Assembly (NCBI GenBank): GCA_016935045.1 | Contig: JAFGRS010000524.1 | Span: 1 to 5,121, forward strand | Direction of reading: 5' to 3' | Length of the DNA: 5,121 bases | Source of the DNA: Lentisphaeria bacterium | GTDB taxonomy: Bacteria > Verrucomicrobiota > Lentisphaeria > Oligosphaerales > JAFGRS01 | Part shown: positions 1 to 5,121 of the stretch, piece after piece | Position numbering within the stretch: the first letter of the stretch is position 1 | How the letters are laid out: every line of letters begins with the position of its first letter | Translations under genes and position numbers: made by a program | The notes under the pieces: model-generated | Seen by the model: the letters and a program-made list of their open reading frames with translations, nothing else | Databases searched by the model: none | What the model was told of the DNA's origin: nothing

Positions 1-1
1 G

Positions 2-1429
2 GACAGGCAGCGGGGCCGTGTCGAGGTCCGGGCGCCCACGGAGGAGGAGATCCGCCGCAATCCCAACCTGCGCGGCCACATCGAGGTCAGTCCGGACGGC
101 CGGACCTTCCGGTATGCCGACGGGACCCCGTTCTTTCTGCTGGCGGATACGCTCTGGGCGGGCAACACGGCGCGCTGCGGCCTGGGAGAGGACCGCGACG
201 GCCCCTTCTTCAGGCACCTCGCCGACCGGCGCGCCAAGGGATTCACCGCGATTCTGATGCAGTACTTCCATGGCTACGGGGACTATGACGATGCGCCCGG
301 GCACCGGAACGAAGGCGGCAGAACGTTCCTGGGGCAACCGGCCGCCCGGCTCAACCCGGCCCATTTCCAGGCCTTGGACCGTCGCCTGGAGGCTCTCTGG
401 GGAGAGGGATTCGTGGCGGCGGTGCCGACCACGTGGTGGGGCAAGACGCGGCGGTGCGTGTGCACCGTCGAGGATGCGTGTCGCGTCAGCGCCTACTGCG
501 CGGTGCGGTACGGTGCCTTCAACGGCCTCTGGGCGCTCTCGGGGGAGTACCAGTATGCTTTCCCGGACTGCGGCTGGAAGGCGGCGGACTTCGGCGCCCT
601 CGGAGCGACGGTTCAGGCGCACAATCCGTACAGGCATCCGGTGTCGATCCATCCCAGCGCGCGGCTCGACTGGCCGGCCCCGCACAACGTGCAGTCTTCG
701 CGGCCTTTCCACGGGGAGGCGTGGCTGGATCACCATTGGCTGCAGACGGGCCAGAGCGTAGACCGTCTCCACAACATCCCGCGCCGCCTTGCCGAGAACC
801 GCGCCCTCACCCCGGCCAGGCCGGTGTTCTGTTCCGAAGCCTGTTACGAGCGCGTTGGGGATGCGGAATCCGCCTACCACACGCGCTGGCAGGTCTGGAC
901 CGCGTTCCTTTGCGGCGCGGCCGGGTTCGGCTATGGCGCCCATGGCGTGTGGCAATTCTACGATCCCCTGGATCCCGAGGGCGAGACGGGCAAGCAGACC
1001 CGGGAAGTGACGGAGTGGCGCAGCGCGCAGCAGTTTCCAGGGGCCTCACAGGTGCGTCATGCCCGGGACCTGCTGACGGGGTTGGCATGGTGGCGCCTGG
1101 AACCCCGCCGCGAGTGGCTGACGGTGAACGGCGGTCCCAACCCCTCCCCGAGCGCAAGGGACCTCACGCCGCCGCACGCGGCCTCCATCCCCGGGGAGGC
1201 GGTGGTGATCTATGTCCCGCGGGGCAATGAAACCCGGGACCTGGCCCTGACGCACCTGCCTGGGCCGTCCCCGCGGGGGCGCTGGTTCGACCCGCGCACC
1301 GGAGTGTCGGCGCCCTGCGCGGGACCGGGAGCCGGGGCCTCGACGTGGGCCCTCCCCCGGCGTCCGGAACCGGGGGACGACGATTGGGTCCTGGTTCTCG
1401 AATCCGAGGGGACCCGCCAGGACCGGTGA
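2..1429 (+). CDS. DUF4038 / GH140-like (apiosidase-like) glycoside hydrolase, 5'-truncated
   Basis: Frame 2 is open from the window edge to the TGA at 1427-1429 (475 residues visible). The true start is upstream; the internal ATG at 257 would cut the catalytic domain. Early residues read GHIEVSPDGRTFRYADGTPF, then LLADTLWAGN and GFTAILMQYFHGYG, the typical opening of the DUF4038 (apiosidase-like TIM barrel, GH140-related) family. A WWG motif follows. Two acidic residues fit the expected catalytic pair: E182 in LSGEYQY and E279 in VFCSEACYE (numbered from base 2). The last ~90 residues, with RWFDPRTG and DDDWVLVLE, match the small beta-sandwich called the putative collagen-binding domain of collagenase (PF12904), which normally follows DUF4038. 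The residues before the barrel may be the end of a DUF5060-type domain. The role is probably cleavage of a plant- or algal-type glycan side chain; the exact substrate cannot be read. Family call is firm; export is likely but the signal peptide is out of view. Confidence 0.88.
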   Translation, partial: DRQRGRVEVRAPTEEEIRRNPNLRGHIEVSPDGRTFRYADGTPFFLLADTLWAGNTARCGLGEDRDGPFFRHLADRRAKGFTAILMQYFHGYGDYDDAPGHRNEGGRTFLGQPAARLNPAHFQALDRRLEALWGEGFVAAVPTTWWGKTRRCVCTVEDACRVSAYCAVRYGAFNGLWALSGEYQYAFPDCGWKAADFGALGATVQAHNPYRHPVSIHPSARLDWPAPHNVQSSRPFHGEAWLDHHWLQTGQSVDRLHNIPRRLAENRALTPARPVFCSEACYERVGDAESAYHTRWQVWTAFLCGAAGFGYGAHGVWQFYDPLDPEGETGKQTREVTEWRSAQQFPGASQVRHARDLLTGLAWWRLEPRREWLTVNGGPNPSPSARDLTPPHAASIPGEAVVIYVPRGNETRDLALTHLPGPSPRGRWFDPRTGVSAPCAGPGAGASTWALPRRPEPGDDDWVLVLESEGTRQDR

Positions 1430-1507
1430 CCTTTTCTGCCCGTAACCCGCGAAACATGTGATGGGACGTGGTGGATCGGTGGCCCCGAGCGACGGGAACC
1501 CGGGAGC

Positions 1508-1514
1508 AAAGGAG
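1508..1514 (+). promoter_or_regulatory. Ribosome binding site deciding the GTG start at 1524
   Basis: AAAGGAG lies 9 bases before the GTG at 1524. It is the only good Shine-Dalgarno match in the 1430-1570 region that is placed before an in-frame start. It favours 1524 over the tandem GTG/ATG at 1458/1461, which has no purine-rich site upstream. Confidence 0.75.
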
Positions 1515-1523
1515 TCTCGAACG

Positions 1524-2933
1524 GTGCGTTGCTTTCGTGCATGGCTGGGAATGGTATGGCTTATCTCAGGAGGAAGTCTGATGGCATCTGCCGCCGAACC
1601 GCTCAAGGTCGAGGTCAAGCGCAAGCCCAAGGACCCGGAATGGCGCGTGGTCGACACCTGGAGCGTGGGTCACGCCCAGGGTTTCACCCCGCGCCGCGAC
1701 CCCATGCCGGCCAGCCGTTTCGGCGGGGACCCGTCGCGCAGGTTCGACGCCACGGGGTACTTCCGTGTGGAACGGGCAGGCGACCGATGGTGGCTGGTGG
1801 ACCCGGACGGGCATCCCTTCGTCCACGTCGCCCTCTGCAGCGTCTCGCCGCGGCAGGGCTCCCCCAAGGCCAGGGCCGCCTTTGCCGAGAAGTACGGCAG
1901 CGAGGAGAGGTGGGCTGCCGAGACGATGGCGCTGTTGCGGGCACACGGCTTCAACGGCACGGGTTCCTGGTCGAACGACGCGCTTCTGGCGACCGCGCCC
2001 GGGCGTCCCGCCTACTGCCCCAACTGGAACTTCATGAGTTCCTACGGGAAGGGGCGGGGGGGGACGTATCAGAAGCCCGGACACACGGGCTATCCGAAGG
2101 ACGCCATCTTCGTCTTCGATCCCGGTTTCGAGGCCTTCGCCATGGAACACGCCCGGCGTCTCGCGGCGACCCGGGAGGATCCCTGGCTGCTGGGGCACTT
2201 CTCCGACAACGAGATGCCGCTTTCGCGGAAGTGCCTGGACAACTACCTGGCCCTGCCCGAGGGCGATCCCGGCCGGGAGGCGGCGCGGGAGTGGCTGCGG
2301 CAACGCCGGGGCGGGGAAGCGGGTGCGGCGGGGCTGACGGACGCGGAGCGCGAGGCCTTTCGCGAGGTGGTCGTCGAGCGCTATTTCGCGATCGTCTCGA
2401 GGGCCATCCGTGCCCACGATCCCAATCATCTGTATCTCGGCTGCAGGTTCCACGGCGACGAGAAGCGGAGCGAGGCGGTGTTCCGCGCCGCCGGCCGGCA
2501 CGCGGATGTCATCTCGGTCAACCTCTACGGGGCCTGGACTCCGGACGCAACGCAGCTCGCGAATTGGGTGCGCTGGTCGGGTCGGCCGTTTCTGATCACG
2601 GAGTTCTACGCCAAGGGGATGGACTCGGGGATGCCGAACACCAGCGGCGCCGGCTGGCTGGTCCGGACGCAGCGGGACCGTGGGCTCTTCTACCAGAACT
2701 TCTGCCTCGGACTGTTGGAATCCCGCGGCTGTGTCGGCTGGCACTGCTTCAAGTACGCGGACAACGACCTCGAGGACAGGAGCGTGGACCCTTCGAACGT
2801 CGATTCGAACAAGGGGATTGTCACGGCGACCTTCGTCGAATACCCGGAGTATCTGGCGCTCCTGCGCGAGCTGAACGTCAATGTCCATGGCCTGATCGAG
2901 TGGATAGACCGGGGAGGAAAGGTCCATCCGTGA
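1524..2933 (+). CDS. Secreted clan GH-A glycoside hydrolase, beta-agarase-like
   Basis: Predicted 469 residues from a GTG start, chosen because AAAGGAG sits 9 bases upstream and translation then begins directly with a signal peptide: basic n-region, hydrophobic residues ~6-20, cleavage after ASA or ASAA near 23-24. Export to the periplasm or outside is therefore likely. Residues ~78-100 (GYFRVERAGDRWWLVDPDGH) are the typical entry strand of agarase-like TIM barrels. SDNEMP carries the Asn-Glu acid/base signature of clan GH-A (E230), and LITEFYAKG carries the candidate nucleophile (E360). The stretch KGMDSGMPNTSGAGW and the end ADNDLEDRSVDPSNVDSNKG resemble proteins commonly annotated as agarase (GH50-related). 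Family and fold are well supported; true agar activity is not shown, and another beta-galactan or related glycan is possible. It follows the DUF4038 gene by 94 bases without a visible terminator, so co-transcription is plausible. A run of eight G lies inside the gene at 2056-2063. Confidence 0.82.
   Translation: MRCFRAWLGMVWLISGGSLMASAAEPLKVEVKRKPKDPEWRVVDTWSVGHAQGFTPRRDPMPASRFGGDPSRRFDATGYFRVERAGDRWWLVDPDGHPFVHVALCSVSPRQGSPKARAAFAEKYGSEERWAAETMALLRAHGFNGTGSWSNDALLATAPGRPAYCPNWNFMSSYGKGRGGTYQKPGHTGYPKDAIFVFDPGFEAFAMEHARRLAATREDPWLLGHFSDNEMPLSRKCLDNYLALPEGDPGREAAREWLRQRRGGEAGAAGLTDAEREAFREVVVERYFAIVSRAIRAHDPNHLYLGCRFHGDEKRSEAVFRAAGRHADVISVNLYGAWTPDATQLANWVRWSGRPFLITEFYAKGMDSGMPNTSGAGWLVRTQRDRGLFYQNFCLGLLESRGCVGWHCFKYADNDLEDRSVDPSNVDSNKGIVTATFVEYPEYLALLRELNVNVHGLIEWIDRGGKVHP
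2056..2063 (+). repeat. Eight-G homopolymer inside the agarase-like gene
   Basis: Eight consecutive G encode part of a GKGRGGT segment. The reading frame is intact on both sides, so the length given here is in frame. Such tracts are prone to slippage and to sequencing error. Confidence 0.9.
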
Positions 2934-3026
2934 TCGCGGCAGGGCCTCGCCGTCCAGCCGATGGGGCGTCGCCGGGCGGGATGCGGTACGACGGTTTCTG
3001 CCGGCGCACGGCGATCGCACAGGAAC

Positions 3027-3034
3027 GGGGGGGG
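3027..3034 (+). promoter_or_regulatory. G-run acting as a weak ribosome binding site for the UroD-like gene
   Basis: Eight G end 7 bases before the ATG at 3042, the right place for a Shine-Dalgarno site, although the run lacks the usual A. An AGGA at 3021-3024 is 17 bases away and too distant. The site supports 3042 as the start rather than an in-frame start at 2961, which would add a 27-residue low-complexity leader unlike the family. The rest of the 2934-3041 gap holds no terminator or other signal I can support. Confidence 0.5.
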
Positions 3035-3041
3035 CTCCTCG

Positions 3042-4091
3042 ATGACCGAACGTGAACGGCGTCTGGCCGCGGTACGGTTCCGGTATCCGGATCGGATTCC
3101 GGTGGCGATGGACTTCACGGGGGATTGCTGGGAGAGGCACGGCAGCGCGGCACTGGACCGGATCATGGCGGACCATCCCCGTCTCTGGCCGGGGCACCGG
3201 CCCAAACCCCCCGGCTGGCGGCCAACCCATGCCCCCTGGCGCCGCGCGGGAGTGCCCTACACCGACTCGTGGGGGTGCCTGTGGGAGACCATCGCGGACG
3301 GGACGACCGGAGCGGTGGTGCGTCACCCGCTCGCCGACTGGAGTGCCTTCGAGGGCTTCGGGCCACCCGACCCGGCGGCACAGGACGGCTGGGGAGCAAT
3401 CGACTGGGAGGTGCGGAAGGCGGCGCTTCGGGCAGCACGGGAGAGTGGTCGATTGGCCGCCGGGGGGCTCCGCCACGGGCACCTCTTCCTCACCCTGACG
3501 TACCTGCGCGGCTTCGAGAATCTGCTCTTCGACATGGCGGACGAGGAACCCCGCCTGGGGGATCTCGTGGCGATGATCGAGGCGTTCAGTGCCGAGCATG
3601 TCCGTCGCTGGCTCGCTCTCGGCGTCGAATGGCTGGGATATCCCGAGGACCTGGGAATGCAGGTCGGCCCCATGCTCTCGCCGGCCCAGTTCCGGCGCTG
3701 GATCCAGCCCTCCTACCAGCGCCTGATGGCACCGGCGAAGGACCGCGGCGTCGTGGTGCACATGCACTGCGACGGGGACGTCCGGGACCTGGCCGAAGAC
3801 CTTCTCGACTGCGGTGTGGACGTACTCAACATCCAGGACGAGGTCAACGGCATCGACTGGATGCGGGAGAACCTGCGGGGACGCGTGGCCATCCACCTGG
3901 ACATCGACCGACAGCACATTCCGGTCCACGGCCGACCTCGGGACATCGAGGCACACATCCGCCGGGTCGTCTCTGAACTGGCCGACCCCCGGGGCGGACT
4001 CCTGCTGCACGCCTCCGTCGGCCCCTCCGTGCCCCTGGAGAATGCCGCCGCGCTGGCCACGGCACTCGAGAATTCCTGCGAGTGGCCTTGA
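3042..4091 (+). CDS. Uroporphyrinogen decarboxylase-fold protein (URO-D/MtaA-like superfamily)
   Basis: Predicted 349 residues, a usual length for the family. The start MTERERRLAAVRFRYPDRIP is the classic opening of URO-D-like proteins. Other landmarks are YTDSWG (residues 73-78, the family's D-x-W-G motif), GYPEDLGMQVGPMLSP (E202, D203), HMHCDGD (H240, H242, C243, D244) followed by the CGVDVLN strand, and a C-terminal GPSVPLEN segment. No signal peptide or membrane segment is seen, so it is cytoplasmic. This is unlikely to be the haem enzyme HemE: it sits among glycan hydrolases, and lineages that degrade polysaccharides often carry many such paralogues of unknown role. Corrinoid-dependent methyl transfer is a known function in the superfamily (MtaA, CmuA), but the metal-binding pattern here is not the standard one, and no corrinoid protein is encoded in the window. 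The fold assignment is firm; the reaction is unknown. Confidence 0.87.
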   Translation: MTERERRLAAVRFRYPDRIPVAMDFTGDCWERHGSAALDRIMADHPRLWPGHRPKPPGWRPTHAPWRRAGVPYTDSWGCLWETIADGTTGAVVRHPLADWSAFEGFGPPDPAAQDGWGAIDWEVRKAALRAARESGRLAAGGLRHGHLFLTLTYLRGFENLLFDMADEEPRLGDLVAMIEAFSAEHVRRWLALGVEWLGYPEDLGMQVGPMLSPAQFRRWIQPSYQRLMAPAKDRGVVVHMHCDGDVRDLAEDLLDCGVDVLNIQDEVNGIDWMRENLRGRVAIHLDIDRQHIPVHGRPRDIEAHIRRVVSELADPRGGLLLHASVGPSVPLENAAALATALENSCEWP

Positions 4092-4105
4092 GCCAGGCAG
4101 ATGGA

Positions 4106-4163
4106 TCCTGCCGAGCCGTTTCCCTGTCCCCTGGAGGGCGAGGCTCCTGCCGAGCCGTTTCCC
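4106..4163 (+). repeat. Duplicated GC-rich REP-like element
   Basis: The 19-mer TCCTGCCGAGCCGTTTCCC occurs exactly at 4106-4124 and again at 4145-4163, a 39-base period. The second copy extends leftward into a perfect inverted repeat, GGCTC-CTGCC-GAGCC (4142-4156), a 5-bp stem with a 5-base loop. The first copy has GGATC in place of GGCTC, so its hairpin is lost; instead GGCAG (4096-4100) can pair with CTGCC (4108-4112). The element starts right after the UroD-like stop codon. It looks like a fragment of a dispersed intergenic palindromic repeat family. There is no T-tract, so a rho-independent terminator is not supported. No gene is supported in this gap. Confidence 0.75.
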
Positions 4164-4222
4164 GGATGGGACGGAGGCATGACCCCGCGGCAGTCCTGAT
4201 GCTGGCAGAGTCGCTCCGTAAA

Positions 4223-4246
4223 GTGTACAGTATAGTGTACAATATA
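4223..4246 (+). promoter_or_regulatory. Tandem TGTACA operator and promoter of the toxin-antitoxin pair
   Basis: Two adjacent copies of a 12-mer, GTGTACAGTATA (4223-4234) and GTGTACAATATA (4235-4246), each contain the palindrome TGTACA, with centres 12 bases apart. This AT-rich island in GC-rich DNA also holds -10-like hexamers TATAGT (4231-4236) and TACAAT (4238-4243); no good -35 is visible. From memory of the family, the E. coli YefM-YoeB operator also uses adjacent TGTACA-centred palindromes at this spacing. The neighbouring antitoxin is YefM/Phd-like, so autorepression by the antitoxin-toxin complex covering its own promoter is a reasonable inference. Confidence 0.78.
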
Positions 4247-4259
4247 GGGAGCATACTCC
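4247..4259 (+). promoter_or_regulatory. Antitoxin ribosome binding site inside a small hairpin
   Basis: GGGAG (4247-4251) is a good Shine-Dalgarno site 8 bases before the ATG at 4260. GGAG (4248-4251) can pair with CTCC (4256-4259) across the loop CATA, so the site is half of a perfect 4-bp stem ending immediately before the start codon. The stem is short and its effect on translation is uncertain. Confidence 0.55.
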
Positions 4260-4493
4260 ATGAAGACTGTTAACTTCACTGAGTTTCGGCGGAACGCATC
4301 GGCGCTGATTTCCGCTGTGGAGCGGGGTGAGACGGTACTTGTGATCCGGCACGGCAGGCCGGTCGCGGAGGTCAGCCCGTTTCTGGCCGAATCCGTCAAG
4401 GGGCCCTCGTGGCATCGGCCGGGACCGAGGCTGGCGGTTCGGGGCCTGGCCCTTTCGCAGGCGGTTCTGCAGGAACGGGAGACCAGCGAATGA
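4260..4493 (+). CDS. Phd/YefM-family antitoxin
   Basis: A 77-residue protein in the family's normal size range. Residues 1-45 are the Phd/YefM DNA-binding and dimerisation domain: MKTVNFTEFRRNASALI, then VERGETVLVIRHGRPVAEVSPF, where the G-E-x-V-x-V-x-R-x-G-x-P-V-A pattern is diagnostic. The tail, with PSWHRPGPRLAVRGLALSQ and QERE, matches the C-terminal segment by which antitoxins paired with VapC toxins wrap the toxin, so the gene appears complete. Expected role: neutralise the PIN-domain toxin encoded next and, with it, repress the promoter at 4223-4246. Its TGA (4491-4493) overlaps the toxin ATG (4490-4492) in an ATGA, consistent with translational coupling. Start chosen from GGGAG 8 bases upstream. 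Phd/YefM antitoxins also pair with Doc or YoeB; here the neighbour is clearly a PIN protein. Confidence 0.9.
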   Translation: MKTVNFTEFRRNASALISAVERGETVLVIRHGRPVAEVSPFLAESVKGPSWHRPGPRLAVRGLALSQAVLQERETSE

Positions 4494-4930
4494 GAGCCGT
4501 GCTTGACGCATCGGCCCTTGCCAAGAGGTACGTGCAGGAGCCCGGCAGCGACGAGGTCGAGGGCATTCTGATGCAGACTTCTGCACTTGGTCTGTGCGTG
4601 GTCTGCATGCCGGAGATCGTGTCTGCCCTCAGCCGTCTGCGCCGGGAGCGCGTCCTGAGCGTGGTGCAATACCGGCAGGCGAAGCATGCACTGGCCGTGG
4701 ACATCGGTGAGGCCACGGTTCTGCACCTGACGCCCTCGGTCATCGCCAGGGCGGTAGCGCTGTTGGAGACAAACGTGCTACGTGCGCTGGATTCGTTGCA
4801 CGTCGCCTGTGCCATCGAGTGGGGGGCTGAGCTCTTCGTTTCCGCGGATCACCGGCAGTTTGCCGCAGCGGAGAATGCCGGGCTGCCATCCCGGTTCGTC
4901 GGCCGGCCGTCAGGAGGAAGCGAACGATGA
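4490..4930 (+). CDS. vapC: VapC-like PIN-domain ribonuclease toxin
   Basis: A 146-residue PIN-domain protein, the usual toxin length. The acidic metal-binding residues are all visible: D6 in VLDASAL, E42 in MPEIVSAL, D101 in ALDSLHVACA and D120 in FVSADHRQF. PIN-domain VapC toxins are Mg2+-dependent RNases that cleave tRNA or rRNA and stop translation; the target here cannot be read. The set of residues suggests an active enzyme. The start is the ATG inside the ATGA overlap with the antitoxin, with GGGAGA (4477-4482) 7 bases upstream; an in-frame start at 4409 would add an unrelated 27-residue leader inside the antitoxin. The last residues, SGGSER, are encoded by the bases that form the next gene's ribosome binding site, and the TGA (4928-4930) overlaps that gene's ATG. 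Confidence 0.93.
   Translation: MRAVLDASALAKRYVQEPGSDEVEGILMQTSALGLCVVCMPEIVSALSRLRRERVLSVVQYRQAKHALAVDIGEATVLHLTPSVIARAVALLETNVLRALDSLHVACAIEWGAELFVSADHRQFAAAENAGLPSRFVGRPSGGSER
4912..4918 (+). promoter_or_regulatory. Strong ribosome binding site within the toxin gene's 3' end
   Basis: AGGAGGA is a near-perfect Shine-Dalgarno match 8 bases before the ATG at 4927. It lies within the last codons of the toxin gene, so initiation of the downstream hydrolase can be coupled to translation of the toxin, or can be efficient on its own. Confidence 0.8.
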
Positions 4931-5121
4931 AGAACCTGTGTTCCTGCACCATCGCGTTGCTGGCCACATCGGCCGTCGCCGGCGACGCCGGCGGGATGGG
5001 CCCATTGCGGGCGCATCCGGACAACCCGCGGTACTTCGCCGACGCCGGCGGCCGGGCGGTCCTTCTGGTGGGCGCCCACACCTGGAACAACCTGGTGGAC
5101 ATGGGCCGGTCGGACCCGCCC
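4927..5121 (+). CDS. Secreted TIM-barrel glycoside hydrolase, N-terminal fragment (3'-truncated)
   Basis: An open frame of 65 residues runs off the window end. It begins at an ATG with AGGAGGA 8 bases upstream. MKNLCSCTIALLATSAVA is a signal peptide with likely cleavage after AVA (residue 18), so the product is exported. The mature start, with PLRAHPDNPRYFADAGGR followed by AVLLVGAHTWNNLVDMG, resembles the first strand of cellulase-like/DUF4038-related TIM-barrel hydrolases, where an R-Y-F-x-D-x-x-G-R pattern precedes L-x-G-x-H-T-W-N-N. It shares the layout, but not close identity, with the equivalent segment of the hydrolase at 2-1429. Its ATG overlaps the toxin stop by 4 bases. Catalytic residues are out of view, so the exact family and substrate remain open. 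Confidence 0.8.
   Translation, partial: MKNLCSCTIALLATSAVAGDAGGMGPLRAHPDNPRYFADAGGRAVLLVGAHTWNNLVDMGRSDPP

Noticed and set aside
257..1429. A complete 390-residue gene starting at the ATG at 257.
   Set aside because: The frame stays open to the window edge, and the upstream part encodes the conserved beginning of the DUF4038 barrel.
1458..1523. Upstream GTG/ATG start for the agarase-like gene, adding 22 residues.
   Set aside because: No ribosome binding site precedes it, and the extra residues would bury the signal peptide behind a polar leader.
2961..3041. Upstream ATG start for the UroD-like protein.
   Set aside because: The added 27 residues are unlike the family, whose members begin at the MTERERR segment.
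4096..4156. Rho-independent terminator after the UroD-like gene.
   Set aside because: Short GC-rich stems exist but none is followed by a T-rich tract.
4106..4163. CRISPR-like repeats.
   Set aside because: There are only two 19-base copies with a 20-base gap, the element is self-palindromic, and no cas gene is present.
4082..4273. A 63-codon open frame through the repeat region and operator.
   Set aside because: It consists of translated palindromic repeats (two GSCRAVS segments), overlaps the end of the UroD-like gene, runs through the TA operator and has no family match.
4409..4489. Upstream start for the VapC-like toxin.
   Set aside because: PIN toxins begin within a few residues of the first catalytic Asp; the ATGA overlap with GGGAGA upstream is the natural start.
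1566..4586. A 1006-codon open frame on the minus strand crossing the agarase-like gene, the UroD-like gene and the antitoxin.
   Set aside because: Over the agarase-like and UroD-like genes it lies exactly in antisense register, where minus-strand stops would require sense codons TTA, CTA or TCA, which are rare in GC-rich genes. Its translation is Pro/Arg/Gly-rich with no recognisable domain, and the sense genes have clear families.

Overview
The window is a GC-rich, densely coded stretch with every supported gene on the + strand. It combines an apiosidase-like (DUF4038) glycoside hydrolase, an agarase-like glycoside hydrolase, a uroporphyrinogen-decarboxylase-like (UroD-fold) protein and the start of another secreted hydrolase. 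By family knowledge, this mixture is typical of polysaccharide-degrading members of the Planctomycetota/Verrucomicrobiota/Kiritimatiellota/Lentisphaerota group. That taxonomic reading is inference; no rRNA or tRNA is present to test it.

Layout. (1) 2-1429: 3' part of a DUF4038/GH140-like hydrolase ending in a small beta-sandwich domain; its start lies upstream of the window. (2) 1430-1523: a 94-base gap holding only the ribosome binding site of the next gene. (3) 1524-2933: a secreted clan GH-A enzyme resembling beta-agarases, with a GTG start. (4) 2934-3041: a 108-base gap ending in a run of eight G. (5) 3042-4091: a cytoplasmic UroD-fold protein. (6) 4092-4259: a 168-base gap with a duplicated GC-rich palindromic element, followed by an AT-rich island carrying two tandem TGTACA operators and a hairpin over the ribosome binding site. 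(7) 4260-4493 and 4490-4930: a Phd/YefM-type antitoxin and a VapC-like PIN-domain toxin overlapping by 4 bases. (8) 4927-5121: the start of another secreted glycan hydrolase, overlapping the toxin stop by 4 bases and cut by the window end.

How it may work. The two exported hydrolases (and probably the first, whose N-terminus is not visible) would attack an extracellular or periplasmic glycan. The UroD-like protein would act in the cytoplasm on an unknown substrate. No rho-independent terminator is visible between genes, so read-through is plausible. The most distinctive point is the toxin-antitoxin pair inside this catabolic array: it has its own YefM-YoeB-like operator, and its toxin stop codon is fused to the start of the next hydrolase. 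Nothing here clearly amounts to a wholly new system; the arrangement around 4092-5121 is the part most worth following up.
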